The notes: generated by a model from the sequence alone, not told the origin. A stretch of DNA of 64,000 nt from Cyanobium gracile PCC 6307 (GCF_000316515.1 NC_019675.1:2567964-2631963), one strand, 5' to 3'. Counted from the first letter of the stretch, positions 15,524 to 25,540 are shown. Made by a program: numbers and translations.

Positions 15524-15962
15524 GAGCCATGGGTCAATCGGGCTTGTTCAGATGCATGGCCTGTCACCCCATTCCGTAGCCATCGAACTCTCCCCCAGCC
15601 TCCTGGTGACTCAGGGTGAGCACACAACGATCCACTGCGGAAAACACTGAAGTCCGCAGCCAGAAGTTCAGATCATTCCAGGCCCGAATCCTTGTGCAAG
15701 CCACGAAATGCTCGCAATCGGATCCGTATTCTGATCACCAACACCAGGGTCAACCTGGCGATGACCACAGCATCGATCCGCAGGCTTCTTGCTGTGCCAT
15801 TCGCATGCCTCACGCCCCCTTCCGACAAGGTGACGAGACAAGGGGCCGGCTGAGATGGCAGCGCGGGAGGATGTTTACAACGATTTCGCGGGCCATGGGC
15901 TAGCTGCCCAGGAGGCTCTGATTAGCGTTCTGAACAAGACCACTGCCGCTGAGACGTCCCCG
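15524..15962. other. Intergenic stretch without a convincing gene
   Basis: About 440 bp between the oxygenase remnant and the arylsulfatase start. It is somewhat lower in GC than its surroundings. No open frame has a recognisable product. A frame continuous with the sulfatase starts at 15855 but its first 36 residues do not look like the family. The promoter of the sulfatase operon probably lies here. I see no strong stem-loop. Confidence 0.5.
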
Positions 15963-18317
15963 ATGCCCCTCAACGAATACAAGCCCGGCACCGCCTTCCC
16001 CGGTGTGATCGGCCGCACCGCCGATGTGTCGACCCCGGCCTGGCCCGAGCCCAACCGAGCGAAGGAGGGTGCGCCGAACGTGCTGTACATCGTTCTGGAC
16101 GACACAGGCTTCGGGCAGCTCGGCTGCTACGGCAGTCCGATCGCCACGCCGCATCTGGATGCACTGGCGGCCGATGGGCTGCGCTACAGCAACATGCACA
16201 CCACGGCGCTCTGCTCGCCGTCACGCTCCTGCATGCTCACAGGGCGCAACCACCATTCCAACGGGCTGGCCTGCATCACCGAAGGGTCGATGGGCTACCC
16301 AGGCTCCAACGGCTACATCCCGTTCGAGAACGGCTTCCTCTCCGAGATTCTGCTGCAGAAGGGCTACAACACCTATGCCGTGGGCAAGTGGCACCTCACC
16401 CCTGCGGAGGCCACCTCCGCCGCCGGACCCTACGACCGCTGGCCCCTTGGACGAGGTTTTGAGCGCTTCTACGGCTTCCTCGGCGGCGACACGCACCAGT
16501 ACTACCCCGAGCTGGTGCGCGACAACACTCAGGTGGAACCTGAGAAAACTCCGGAGCAGGGCTATCATCTCACGCCGGATCTGGTGGAGAAGGCGAAGGC
16601 GATGATCGCCGATGCCAAGCAGGTGGCGCCGAACAAGCCCTTCTTCATGTACTTCTGCACCGGCGCCATGCATGCGCCCCACCATGTGCCGAAGGAATGG
16701 GCCGACAAATACAAGGGTCAATTCGACGACGGCTGGGACGCCTACCGCGAGAAGACGTTCGCCCGCCAGAAGGCGCTGGGACTCATTCCCCCGAACACCA
16801 CTCTCTCCCGCCACGATCCCGACGTGCAGGACTGGGCCTCTCTCTCGGACGATGAGCGCCGGTTGTATGCCCGCATGATGGAGGTGTTCGCCGGCTTCCT
16901 GGAGCACACCGACCACTACATCGGCGAGCTGATCGCGTTCCTCAAGGATCTGGGCGAATACGACAACACCCTGATCATGGTGATCTCCGACAATGGCGCC
17001 AGCTCCGAGGGCGGACCTACCGGATCGGTGAACGAGGGCAAGTTCTTCAACAACGTGCCGGAAAACCTGGAGCAGAACCTGGCCGCCATCGACGACATCG
17101 GCGGACCGAAGTACTTCAACCACTACCCCTGGGGCTGGACCCATGCCGGCAACACCCCCTTCCGCCGCTGGAAGCGGGAGACCTACCGGGGCGGCACCAG
17201 CGATCCCTTCATCGTGAGCTGGCCGAAAGGCATCAATGCCAGGGGGGAGATCCGCAGCCAGTACGCCCATGCGATCGACATGGTGCCCACCGTGCTCGAT
17301 GCCCTGGGAATTGAGGCGCCCACCACCATCCGGGGGGTGACCCAGAGCCCGATCGAGGGCTTCAGCCTGGCCTCCTGCTTCAACGATGCCACCGCGCCGA
17401 GCCTGCATCTCACCCAGTACTTCGAGATGTTCGGCCATCGCTCCCTGTATCACCAGGGCTGGCGTGCGGTCTGCCCCTGGCCCGGACCCTCCTTCAGCGA
17501 ATCGGGCCGCAGGTTCGGCGATCCCATCTCCTACGACCAGCTGATCCAGCTCGACGCCCACGGCTGGGAGCTCTACAACCTCGAGGAGGATTTCGCCGAA
17601 ACCAACAACCTGGCCGCCACGGAGCGAGACCGCCTGATCGCCATGATCGGCATGTGGTACGTGGAGGCCGGCAAGTACAACGTGCTGCCGATCGATAGTC
17701 GCGGTACTCAGCGTTTCGGGGTGGAGCGCCCTCAGATCGCCGCCGATCGACAGCGCTACATCTATTACCCAGGAACCCAGGTGGTGCCGACCAACGCGGC
17801 CCCCAGGGTGATGAACCGGCCCCACTCGATCTCGGTGGAGGCCGTGGTGCCCGAAGGCGGAGCCGATGGGGTGTTGTTCAGCATGGGGGGCAACGACGGT
17901 GGTTTTGCGTTCTACGTGCAGAACGGCCTGCTCACCTACGGCTACAACTATGTGGCCGACAGCCACTTCCGCATCACGTCCACGGCGTCGATTCCCAGCG
18001 GCCATCACATCTTCAGCGTGGAGTTCACCCCCACGGGTCCGGCCGACATCGCCAACGGCAAGGGCACCCCGGCGGCGATCAAGCTGTTCGTGGATGGCCA
18101 GACCGTGGGTGAGGGCCATCTGCCGGTCACGATTCCCCTGAGCCTGGGCTTGGCGGCGGGGGCGGCGGTGGGCGCCGATCCCGGCTCACCCACCATGCCC
18201 GATTACAAGCCACCCTTCGCTTTCACCGGCACGGTGACGCGGGCGATGGTGGATGTGACTGGCACATCGGTGGAGTCGCAGGAAGAGAAGATGCGCATGA
18301 TCCTGGCGCGGCAGTAG
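15963..18317 (+). CDS. Type I arylsulfatase (sulfatase family)
   Basis: A 784-residue enzyme. The formylglycine signature is CSPSRSCMLTGR with Cys84, needing oxidation by a formylglycine-generating enzyme not seen in this window. Metal-binding aspartates are in VLDDTG (46-47), and DNGASSEGG near residue 345 completes the site. The catalytic domain spans about 38-560. The last 200 residues look like a beta-sandwich (HSISVEAVVPEGGADGVLFS), often found in long bacterial sulfatases. It should release sulfate from sulfate esters. No signal peptide is evident from this start. The following membrane protein is 5 bp downstream. Confidence 0.9.
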   Translation: MPLNEYKPGTAFPGVIGRTADVSTPAWPEPNRAKEGAPNVLYIVLDDTGFGQLGCYGSPIATPHLDALAADGLRYSNMHTTALCSPSRSCMLTGRNHHSNGLACITEGSMGYPGSNGYIPFENGFLSEILLQKGYNTYAVGKWHLTPAEATSAAGPYDRWPLGRGFERFYGFLGGDTHQYYPELVRDNTQVEPEKTPEQGYHLTPDLVEKAKAMIADAKQVAPNKPFFMYFCTGAMHAPHHVPKEWADKYKGQFDDGWDAYREKTFARQKALGLIPPNTTLSRHDPDVQDWASLSDDERRLYARMMEVFAGFLEHTDHYIGELIAFLKDLGEYDNTLIMVISDNGASSEGGPTGSVNEGKFFNNVPENLEQNLAAIDDIGGPKYFNHYPWGWTHAGNTPFRRWKRETYRGGTSDPFIVSWPKGINARGEIRSQYAHAIDMVPTVLDALGIEAPTTIRGVTQSPIEGFSLASCFNDATAPSLHLTQYFEMFGHRSLYHQGWRAVCPWPGPSFSESGRRFGDPISYDQLIQLDAHGWELYNLEEDFAETNNLAATERDRLIAMIGMWYVEAGKYNVLPIDSRGTQRFGVERPQIAADRQRYIYYPGTQVVPTNAAPRVMNRPHSISVEAVVPEGGADGVLFSMGGNDGGFAFYVQNGLLTYGYNYVADSHFRITSTASIPSGHHIFSVEFTPTGPADIANGKGTPAAIKLFVDGQTVGEGHLPVTIPLSLGLAAGAAVGADPGSPTMPDYKPPFAFTGTVTRAMVDVTGTSVESQEEKMRMILARQ

Positions 18318-18322
18318 TCGGC

Positions 18323-18991
18323 ATGACCCAGAGCAAGCCAGTCAAATCCCTGCGCATCGAACTGCGCTGGTCCGCTGCGCTCGCGGTGGTCGTCCTCTGG
18401 GCGCTGGAGAGGGGGCTGCCGAGCCGGTTCCGGCTCCTTCCTGTCGGCTTCGACTTCATCATCTTCGCCACCGTTCTGATCCCGATGCTGGCCGTCGGAC
18501 TGACGGCCGGTCGCCGCAGCTGGTTGCGCATCGAGCGCGTCACCACCTGGCTCTTCGTTGCTGTCGTGGGCGGCATCACGCTGGCGAATCTGGCTGTACT
18601 GATTCAGGAGATGCTGTTCGGCCGAGGACAGCTCGATGCCATCGAGCTGCTCGCCTCCGGCATCGCGATCTGGGTCTCCAACGTGGTCACGTTCTCTCTG
18701 GCGTTCTGGCATGTCGATCGAGGTGGCCCCGAGGCGAGGCTCAATTGTCTGCCCATTCGTGCCGACTGGTTCTTTCCCCAGGAGGGGGTGCCCGATGCCG
18801 TCCGCCCGGACTGGCGCCCCACCTTCATCGACTACCTGTTCCTGGGCTTTTCGACGGCGACGGCCTTCAGCCCCACCGGGGCCATCCCACTCAGCGCCCG
18901 GGCCATGCTGCTGATGATGCTGGAAAGCTCCATCTCCCTGCTGACCATCGCCGTGATCGCGGCGAGGGCCATCAACATCCTCGGCACGTGA
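18323..18991 (+). CDS. Integral membrane protein, possibly DUF1345-like
   Basis: A 222-residue protein with about five transmembrane helices and a polar loop (residues 135-165, including DRGGPEARLNCLPIRADWFFPQEG). The C-terminal part has FIDYLFLGFSTATAFSPTG then a last helix. This resembles the DUF1345 layout and pore-helix-like segments of small channel-like proteins, but I cannot assign transport activity. The ATG is 5 bp after the sulfatase stop, so they are probably co-transcribed and the protein may serve sulfatase-linked transport or signalling. Family assignment is tentative. Confidence 0.65.
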   Translation: MTQSKPVKSLRIELRWSAALAVVVLWALERGLPSRFRLLPVGFDFIIFATVLIPMLAVGLTAGRRSWLRIERVTTWLFVAVVGGITLANLAVLIQEMLFGRGQLDAIELLASGIAIWVSNVVTFSLAFWHVDRGGPEARLNCLPIRADWFFPQEGVPDAVRPDWRPTFIDYLFLGFSTATAFSPTGAIPLSARAMLLMMLESSISLLTIAVIAARAINILGT

Positions 18992-19090
18992 GCCCAGGGC
19001 CACGAAGATCGATCCCGATTTGAGCCCATAGGGCAACTGCCGGTTCGGGATTGGCTTGTCCGCCGTCACCCGGCGGCTGCGGTGCCGCAG

Positions 19091-19115
19091 GCTGAGGTTG
19101 CAACGAACCTTCAGC
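19091..19115. terminator. Stem-loop between the sulfatase unit and the phosphate unit
   Basis: GCTGAGGTT (19091-19099) pairs with AACCTTCAGC (19106-19115) with one bulged base and a 6-nt loop. It lies 100 bp after the membrane-protein gene and 45 bp before the DUF47 gene. No U-tract follows, so it is a weak terminator candidate or a leader structure. Confidence 0.35.
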
Positions 19116-19159
19116 AGGCGTGCAGGCGGTGAGCCACGCCCCCTACTCTGCAAGGGCGC

Positions 19160-19846
19160 ATGACGCGTTTGAGGGTGAGGCAAGTGTCCAGCGAAACCCC
19201 ACCGCTATTCGGTAAAACCAGGTTTCTGGTTGGGCTGATCGATGAGTTTCTCGACAAGATCTCCGAGGGTGTGATCGTCGTCGAGATCGGGATCAAGGCC
19301 TATCTCACCACCAGTGAAGGGCCGGAGATCTGCCTGGAGAAGCTGAATCAGATCATTGAGATCAAGCGCAGTTGCAGTGAACTGAGGCGCACGATTGTCA
19401 CGATGCTCTACACCGAGATGCTGCTGCCCGATGCCCGCGGCGACGTGCTGAGCTTGCTCGGCAGCCTGTTCGAACTGCTCGACGAGATGGGCGACAACTT
19501 CCAGGAGCTGATGATCGTTCAGCCGCGCGGCCTGCCGAAATTCGGTCAGGATTTCGCCGATCTCACCGCCATGGCGATTCGCTGCGTGCAGGCCGTGGTG
19601 GTGGCGGCCCGCATGTTCTTCCGTATGCCGGCTGCTGTGCGTGACCACATCAACGAAGTGCGGGTGTTCGAGGATGAAACCGACAAGCTCGCCTGGCGGA
19701 CCAAGCGCAGGATTTTTGCCACCGAACTCAGCTTTGAGCAACGTTCCCAGCTGCGGGAGGCTGTGGCCATGATCGACTCCCTGGCTGACAAGGCGGAGAA
19801 CATCGGCGACGACCTCTCGATCTTCGCGATCAAGCGCTCGCTCTGA
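19160..19846 (+). CDS. DUF47 / PhoU-like phosphate transport accessory protein
   Basis: A 228-residue, almost wholly helical protein with the DUF47 (PhoU-like, Pit accessory) arrangement. Acidic helix ends include FLDKISEGVIVVEIG, KRSCSELRRTIVTMLYTEML, EVRVFEDETDKLAWRTKRRIF and the closing DSLADKAENIGDDLSIFAIK. In the family the E/DxxxD clusters bind metal. These proteins are usually encoded just before a Pit phosphate transporter and regulate it; here the Pit gene follows 15 bp later but is broken. A GTG at 19184 is an alternative start. Confidence 0.85.
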   Translation: MTRLRVRQVSSETPPLFGKTRFLVGLIDEFLDKISEGVIVVEIGIKAYLTTSEGPEICLEKLNQIIEIKRSCSELRRTIVTMLYTEMLLPDARGDVLSLLGSLFELLDEMGDNFQELMIVQPRGLPKFGQDFADLTAMAIRCVQAVVVAARMFFRMPAAVRDHINEVRVFEDETDKLAWRTKRRIFATELSFEQRSQLREAVAMIDSLADKAENIGDDLSIFAIKRSL

Positions 19847-19861
19847 GCAGGAGCTTCCACG

Positions 19862-20664
19862 GTGTCCCTGATCGTCACCCTGATTTTCCTCTCCAGCGGT
19901 CTGTTCCTCGGCTGGTCGATGGGGCGATCTTCGCGATGCTGCTTTACAAGCTGCTGGTGGAGTGGATCCGCCTCAGTCAGCCCCACCTGCTCTCCCTCGA
20001 TCGCAACACCCGCACCGGTCTGATCCTGGCGGGCATCTTCGGCTCCTATGCGATCGGCGCCAACGGCATCGGCAACGTGATGGGCTTCTTCGTGGAGGCC
20101 TCACCCTTCCGTGACCTCACCGTTGGACGCTTCAGTGTTTCGTCAGTGGAGCAGCTGTTTCTGATCGGCGCCATCGCCGTGGCCGTGGGCGTGTATACCT
20201 ACTCACGACGCGTGATGATGACTGTGGGCGACGGCCTGTTGGCCCTCTCGCCGCTGGCTGCCTTCGTGGTGGTCGTGTCCCATTCGTTAGTGCTGTTCCT
20301 CTTCTCCTCCACGGCGCTGGAGAGCCTGCTGGCGAGCCTGGGCCTGCCAACGATTCCGCTGTTGCCAGTGTCGGGATCGCAGGCAGTGGTCGGTTCGGTG
20401 CTCGGCATCGGCCTGCTGCAGGGTCTCAAGGGGGTGCGCCAGATTCGCTGGGGGGTTCTTGGAGGGATCGCCTCCGGCTGGGTCACCACGCCACTGATCG
20501 CGGCGGTGATCGGCTTCGTGCTGTTGTTCGTGGTGCAGAACGTCTTTGGCCAGGAGGTCTTCCTCCCCCACGACCCTGGACTGACGCCATCGGCGATCGA
20601 GTCCAGCAGTGGTGCCGCCTTGCTCCCTGTGGCAGGAATGACTTCGGGCCTCACGCCGCCCTGA
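19862..20664 (+). pseudogene. Inorganic phosphate transporter (Pit family), large internal deletion with frameshift
   Basis: A GTG at 19862 opens a typical Pit N-terminus (VSLIVTLIFLSSGLFLGWS). At about 19920, where GANDAAN and several helices should follow, the sequence jumps into a different frame. That frame reads GAIFAMLLYKLLVEWIRL and continues through the C-terminal half, including the second Pit repeat motif GANGIGNVMG and [20 protein letters not shown], to 20664. Normal Pit proteins are about 400 residues; roughly 130-160 are missing. The C-terminal 240 residues remain open from an internal ATG at 19936, but half a transporter is unlikely to work. Confidence 0.8.
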
Positions 20665-20768
20665 ATGGCCTCTTGTTCGGCGGCATCCGCTCCAAGGACT
20701 GGGGGGGAGCTGGAGGCAGGGTGAACCCGCCCTCTTTGCGAGCATGGGCAGATCTTCCCCCGCCTGCC

Positions 20769-23588
20769 GTGACCGAGGCCTCAGCCGCCCCCAGCCCCGA
20801 CGGCGTCCTCCCCAAGACCTACGACCCGGCCGCCACCGAGGCGCGCTGGCAGGCGGCCTGGGAGGCGGCCGGCGCCTTCCACCCCGATCCCACGGCGCCC
20901 GGGGAACCGTTCAGCATCGTCATCCCGCCGCCGAACGTGACCGGCAGCCTGCACATGGGCCACGGCTTCGAGACGGCCCTGATCGACACGATCGTGCGCT
21001 TCCAGCGCCTGCAGGGGAAGAACGTGCTGTGTCTGCCCGGCACCGACCACGCCTCGATCGCGGTGCAGACACTGCTGGAGAAGCAGATCAAGGCCGAAGG
21101 CGGCAGCAAGGACGACCTGGGCCGCGACGCCTTCCTGGAGCGGGCCTGGGCCTGGAAGGGGGAGAGCGGCGGCACGATCGTGGGCCAGCTGCGGCGGCTG
21201 GGCTACTCGGTGGACTGGCTCCGGGAGCGCTTCACCCTCGATCCCGGCCTGAGCGCGGCGGTGGTGGAGGCCTTCGTGCGCCTGCACGAGCAGGGGCTGA
21301 TCTACCGCGGCGAATACCTCGTCAACTGGTGCCCGGCCTCAGGATCGGCGGTGAGCGATCTGGAGGTGGAGATGAAGGAGCTCGACGGCCACCTCTGGCA
21401 CTTCCGCTATCCGCTCAGCGGCGGCCCGGCCGCCGATGGCACCGACCATCTGGTGGTGGCCACCACCCGCCCCGAAACGTTGCTGGGCGACACCGGCGTG
21501 GCCGTGCACCCCACCGACCCCCGCTACGCCGCCCTGGTGGGGAAGACGATCACCCTGCCCCTGGTGGGACGGGAGATCCCGATCGTGGCGGATGAGCACG
21601 TGGACCCGGCCTTCGGAACGGGGTGCGTCAAGGTGACCCCCGCCCACGACCCCAACGACTTCGCCATTGGCAGCCGCCACGGCCTGCCCCTGATCACGGT
21701 GATGGCCAAGGACGGCAGCATGAACGCGGCGGCGGGCCGCTTCGCCGGCCTCGACCGCTTCGAGGCCCGCAAGGCGGTGGTGGCGGCGATGGAGGCCGAG
21801 GGGTTCCTGGTGAAGGTGGAGCCCCACCGCCACAGCGTGCCCTTCTCCGACCGGGGCAAGGTGCCGGTGGAGCCGCTGCTCTCCACCCAGTGGTTCGCAC
21901 GTGCCGAGCCCCTCGCTGCCCGTTGCCGCGAGGCCCTCGACGGCGGCGCGCCCCGCTTCGTGCCGGAGCGCTGGGAGAAGGTCTACCGCGACTGGCTCAC
22001 CGACATCCGCGACTGGTGCATCAGCCGCCAGCTCTGGTGGGGCCACCGCATCCCCGCCTGGTTCGTGGTCAGCGAGACCGGCGGCGTGATCACCGAGGCC
22101 ACGCCCTACGTGGTGGCCCGGGATGCCGCGGAGGCCGCCGCCAAGGCGGAAGCGCAGTTTGGTGACGTGCAGCTGGAGCAGGACCCGGACGTGCTCGACA
22201 CCTGGTTCTCCAGCGGCCTGTGGCCCTTCTCCACCCTGGGCTGGCCCGAGAGCGAGGCCGCCGATCTGGCCCGCTGGTACCCCACCAGCGTGCTGGTGAC
22301 GGGCTTCGACATCATCTTCTTCTGGGTGGCCCGCATGACGATGCTGGCGGGCGCGATGCAGCCCCTCGGCGCCGGCAAGGCCTGGATGCCCTTCGCCGAC
22401 GTGATGATCCACGGCCTGGTGCGGGACGAGAACAACCGCAAGATGAGCAAGAGCGCCGGCAACGGCATCGATCCGCTGCCGCTGATCGAGCGCTACGGCG
22501 CCGATGCCCTGCGCTTTGCCCTGGTGCGGGAGGTGGCCGGCGCCGGCCAGGACATCCGCCTCGACTACGACCGCAGCGATGGCAGCTCCGCCACGGTGGA
22601 GGCGGCGCGCAACTTCGCCAACAAGCTCTGGAACGCCACCCGTTTTGCCCTGATGAACCTGGGCGGTGAGACGCCCGCCAGCCTGGGTGCGCCGGACCCC
22701 GCGCACCTGCAGCTCGCCGACCGCTGGATCCTCTCGCGGCTGGAGCGGGTGAAGCGCGAGACGGCCGAGCGCTACGCCAGCTACGGCCTGGGGGAAGCCG
22801 CCAAGGGGCTCTACGAGTTCGCCTGGAACGAGGTCTGCGACTGGACGATCGAGTTGCTCAAACGCCGCCTCAACCCTCGGCCCGCCGCCGAAGGGGAGCC
22901 CCTCACCGCCGAGGTGCTGGCCGACCAGCGTGTGGCCCGGCAGGTGCTGGCCAAGGTGCTGGCGGAGCTGCTGGTGCTGCTGCATCCGCTGATGCCCCAC
23001 CTGAGCGAGGAGCTCTGGCATGGGCTCACCGGCGCCCCCGAGGGCTCCTTCCTGGCCCTGCAGCCCTGGCCGGCGGCTAACAGTGCCGCCCTCGATGAAG
23101 GCCTGGAGGCTTCGTTCGCCGAGCTGATCGAGGCGATCCGGGTGGTGCGCAACCTGCGCGCCGTGGCGGGCCTCAAGCCCGCCCAGGGGGCGCCGGTGCT
23201 GTTCATCACCGGCCGCCAGGAGCTGGCGGCGGTGCTGCGGGAGGGCAGCCCCGACATCACCACCCTCACCAAGGCGGAGAGTGTGACCGTGCTGGATCCG
23301 GCGGCGGCGGCAGAGCGGCCCGCAGCCCGGGCCCTGGCCGCGGTGAGCGGCGAGCTGCAGGTGCTGCTGCCCCTGGAGGGCCTGGTCGACCTCGATGCCC
23401 TGCGCGCCCGTCTGGAGAAGGACATCGCCAAGGCCACAAAGGAGATCAGCGGCCTGGCCGGCCGCCTCGCCAATCCCAACTTCGCCGGCAAGGCGCCGCC
23501 GGAGGTGGTGGCCGAGTGCCAGACCAACCTGGCCGAAGCCGAGGCCCAGGCGGCGCTGGCGCGGCAGCGGCTGGCAGATCTGGGCTGA
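20769..23588 (+). CDS. valS: Valyl-tRNA synthetase
   Basis: A 939-residue class Ia aminoacyl-tRNA synthetase. The HIGH-type motif is HMGH at residues 62-65 in [14 protein letters not shown], and KMSKS lies near residue 560. The editing domain (about 190-380) contains [17 protein letters not shown]. The anticodon-binding domain is followed by a C-terminal coiled coil (about 875-938, [14 protein letters not shown] onward). It charges tRNA-Val with valine and hydrolyses mischarged Thr-tRNA. The GTG at 20769 was chosen because [12 protein letters not shown] then LPKTYDP fits cyanobacterial ValS; the longer frame upstream overlaps low-information sequence. Confidence 0.97.
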   Translation: MTEASAAPSPDGVLPKTYDPAATEARWQAAWEAAGAFHPDPTAPGEPFSIVIPPPNVTGSLHMGHGFETALIDTIVRFQRLQGKNVLCLPGTDHASIAVQTLLEKQIKAEGGSKDDLGRDAFLERAWAWKGESGGTIVGQLRRLGYSVDWLRERFTLDPGLSAAVVEAFVRLHEQGLIYRGEYLVNWCPASGSAVSDLEVEMKELDGHLWHFRYPLSGGPAADGTDHLVVATTRPETLLGDTGVAVHPTDPRYAALVGKTITLPLVGREIPIVADEHVDPAFGTGCVKVTPAHDPNDFAIGSRHGLPLITVMAKDGSMNAAAGRFAGLDRFEARKAVVAAMEAEGFLVKVEPHRHSVPFSDRGKVPVEPLLSTQWFARAEPLAARCREALDGGAPRFVPERWEKVYRDWLTDIRDWCISRQLWWGHRIPAWFVVSETGGVITEATPYVVARDAAEAAAKAEAQFGDVQLEQDPDVLDTWFSSGLWPFSTLGWPESEAADLARWYPTSVLVTGFDIIFFWVARMTMLAGAMQPLGAGKAWMPFADVMIHGLVRDENNRKMSKSAGNGIDPLPLIERYGADALRFALVREVAGAGQDIRLDYDRSDGSSATVEAARNFANKLWNATRFALMNLGGETPASLGAPDPAHLQLADRWILSRLERVKRETAERYASYGLGEAAKGLYEFAWNEVCDWTIELLKRRLNPRPAAEGEPLTAEVLADQRVARQVLAKVLAELLVLLHPLMPHLSEELWHGLTGAPEGSFLALQPWPAANSAALDEGLEASFAELIEAIRVVRNLRAVAGLKPAQGAPVLFITGRQELAAVLREGSPDITTLTKAESVTVLDPAAAAERPAARALAAVSGELQVLLPLEGLVDLDALRARLEKDIAKATKEISGLAGRLANPNFAGKAPPEVVAECQTNLAEAEAQAALARQRLADLG

Positions 23589-23837
23589 GGCCGGTTTTCC
23601 TCGCAGATCTCCACCAGCAGGCTGTCTTCGACGGCGGTTTCCCGGTGGGTGTCAACCGGCTCTACGACGTAAATGCCACCTGTGGCGATGGGAGGGAATC
23701 GTGAGGCCGGCGGGCAGCCGGTAGAGCCCCGATTCCACGTTGTGGTCCCCTTCCCACAGGCGGCAGGCCTGCATCGGGATCGCCCGGACATCGAGGGAGG
23801 TCCAGCACTGCTCTTCGGTAGGGAGGTAGCGGGTCAT
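23588..23837 (-). pseudogene. Cupin-domain protein, deleted and frameshifted
   Basis: From the ATG at 23837 one frame gives MTRYLPTEEQCWTSLDV, MQACRLWEGDHNVESGLYRL and PAGLTIPSHRH, a cupin opening with the first metal histidines. Near 23690 the frame breaks. In another frame GGIYVVE continues, and [21 protein letters not shown], the usual cupin close, follows after only two residues. The roughly 40 residues of mid-cupin strands are missing. The remnant ends against the valS stop. It may have been a ChrR-like or dioxygenase-type cupin; function cannot be inferred. Confidence 0.65.
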
Positions 23838-24261
23838 CGCAGGTGGATCGAGCGGGTCACTCACGAGGGGGGACTGAGGCTGTTGTCGGCGCCGTTGGCA
23901 CCGGGCGAGCTGGCTCCATGGCTCCAGCCACAGCTCCATCAGGCCCTTCGGGAATTGGCGGAGCGGAACATGGCCGATGTGTCGCTTCCCCACTGGCGCC
24001 ATCCGGGAAGCGGCACGTGAACCGCCATGTCCATGACCGTCCAGGAATCACCAGCGGAATCGCTTGCCTGCCAGGACAGCAATGGGATCGAGAGTCACGG
24101 TCAGGAGTAAGCAGCCGGGAATTATTCATTTCAGCCAGTCAACGCAACGTGGCGCCCCCAGGGGATTCGACGACATTCCCGTTGTGCTGGAAAAGTGGAC
24201 ATGCCGCTTCGTGTATCGTGATCAAATCTGCCCGATCCCCAGGTCAGCGGGACTGCGCCAC
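23838..24261. other. Intergenic stretch without a convincing gene, falling GC
   Basis: About 420 bp between the cupin remnant and the DUF5672 gene. On the plus strand, ending near 24020, a frame reads as a helical tail (LHQALRELAERNMADVSLPHW) that could be the end of a lost gene; I do not recognise it. The second half is visibly lower in GC and leads into the accessory stretch. No terminator or promoter stands out. Confidence 0.4.
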
Positions 24262-25113
24262 ATGGTGAATCGAGCCATCATCGTTGTTCCCGTCCATCGA
24301 TCGCGCCCTACACCGAACGAACGGATTGGGCTCCGTCACCTCGGCAGGTTGATGGCTGAACGACCCATCCTTCTTGTTTCACCGCAGACGATCGAGACAC
24401 ATGCCTATAGGAGACTGCTGCCGAATGCCTGCGATCTCAAAGTGCCGCCTCGGTGGATGGAAAGCATCAGGGCTTACAACCGCATGATGATATCGCCCAT
24501 GATCTATAACCACCGTCTCCTCCGCGGCTATAGTCATATGCTGCTTCATGAGCCTGATGCCGTCCTTCTGAAGGATGAGCTGGATCACTGGTCAACAGAA
24601 CCATACGATTTCATCGGCTCCCCCTGGACGCGAGTGGATGCCGATGCTCTGGCCGGGGTTGCCCTTTGCCAAGGTGCCAACGGCGGGCTGTCGCTCACCA
24701 ACCTTGCGGCGATGCGATGGGTGACGTCATCCTGGCTTCGCTGGCATTCATGGCGGCACGTCTTCGGAGACCTTTACTGCGGGCTGGTGGAGCGCAATCT
24801 GCCGAAGCTCAGAAGGGGCCTCGTTGCCGCCTATCCCGGGGGCCTGCTACGAGGAGCTTATCGCCTCTACAACACAGGATGGGACATCTTCTTCACTTCT
24901 CTTGTGCCTTCATTGTTGCCTGAATTCCGAGTGGCTCCCCCCAATGTCTGTGTGAGATTTGGCTGGGAAACCGGCACATACGCCTGCAAGCTTTACAACA
25001 ACGGCGATCCACCGTTCGGCCTGCACGCCTGGACGAAATATGAACCCGCGCTGATGCTGGAATTGATGCAGTCCATGGGCGTTGACTGCAGCGGTTATGA
25101 GACTGCAAGTTGA
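24262..25113 (+). CDS. DUF5672-type glycosyltransferase-like protein
   Basis: From ATG 24262, 283 residues with the DUF5672 pattern: an opening strand AIIVVPVHRSRP, MLLHEPDAVLLKDELDHW (a DxD-like acidic segment), YDFIGSPWTRVDADA, GANGGLSLTNLAAMRWV, TGWDIFFTSLVPSLLPEF and a final HAWTKYEP. These proteins resemble GT-A glycosyltransferases and often sit among surface-polysaccharide genes. GC is lower than in flanking genes and rarer codons appear, which suggests acquisition by transfer. Upstream in-frame codons to 24064 do not look coding. It is monocistronic, so the acceptor glycan is unknown. Confidence 0.75.
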   Translation: MVNRAIIVVPVHRSRPTPNERIGLRHLGRLMAERPILLVSPQTIETHAYRRLLPNACDLKVPPRWMESIRAYNRMMISPMIYNHRLLRGYSHMLLHEPDAVLLKDELDHWSTEPYDFIGSPWTRVDADALAGVALCQGANGGLSLTNLAAMRWVTSSWLRWHSWRHVFGDLYCGLVERNLPKLRRGLVAAYPGGLLRGAYRLYNTGWDIFFTSLVPSLLPEFRVAPPNVCVRFGWETGTYACKLYNNGDPPFGLHAWTKYEPALMLELMQSMGVDCSGYETAS

Positions 25114-25248
25114 CGTCACGTATTGGCGCTGAACCTTTGACACAGACAGCTCCAGATGACGCTGGCCATCTTATGGCCCAGTGAGTATGTGCAACGAACG
25201 CGCCAGGGCGATGAAAATGATCAAGGGCGGATCAGGTGAATGGCTGCG

Positions 25249-25509
25249 TTAACTGCTCTGCGCCTTTGCCTGCGGAGATGGTGCTCCACGAAGAAGGCCC
25301 TCCACAATGAGGTCTTCGTCAATTTCCGGCCAGTGGATTCCAAAGCCAGCGGCAGCAATTTCCCAGTTGTCACGCTCCCGAGGAGTGGCATGCAGAAGGC
25401 GCGGGTACCAAGCTAAAGGCACAGAGATAGTGCGGCCGTCTGCAAGGTCGACAACCAGCTTGTCCTCCGTACAGGCAACATCTGTCACAGGCTCGCCAGA
25501 ATTAGCCAT
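25249..25509 (-). CDS. DUF2442 domain protein
   Basis: An 86-residue protein with the DUF2442 core: VTDVACTEDKLVVDLADGRTI, then SVPLAWYPRLLHATPRERDNW, then IHWPEIDEDLIVEGLLRG. DUF2442 genes are commonly next to DUF4160 genes, and the pair has toxin-antitoxin-like size and spread, though a proven activity is not known to me. Here a DUF4160 gene lies immediately upstream on the same strand (31 bp) but is frameshifted. The stretch is lower in GC than the rest of the window. Confidence 0.88.
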   Translation of the reverse strand: MANSGEPVTDVACTEDKLVVDLADGRTISVPLAWYPRLLHATPRERDNWEIAAAGFGIHWPEIDEDLIVEGLLRGAPSPQAKAQSS

Positions 25510-25540
25510 GAAACTCCTCCCATGCTTTTAACAGGATAGA

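Noticed and set aside
15855-15962. Earlier start for the arylsulfatase
   Set aside because: The 36 extra residues have no family character. MPLNEYKPGTAFPG at 15963 looks like a normal sulfatase start.
21339-23021. A 560-codon open frame antisense to valS
   Set aside because: Shadow of valS; no recognisable domain, and codon composition typical of the reverse strand.
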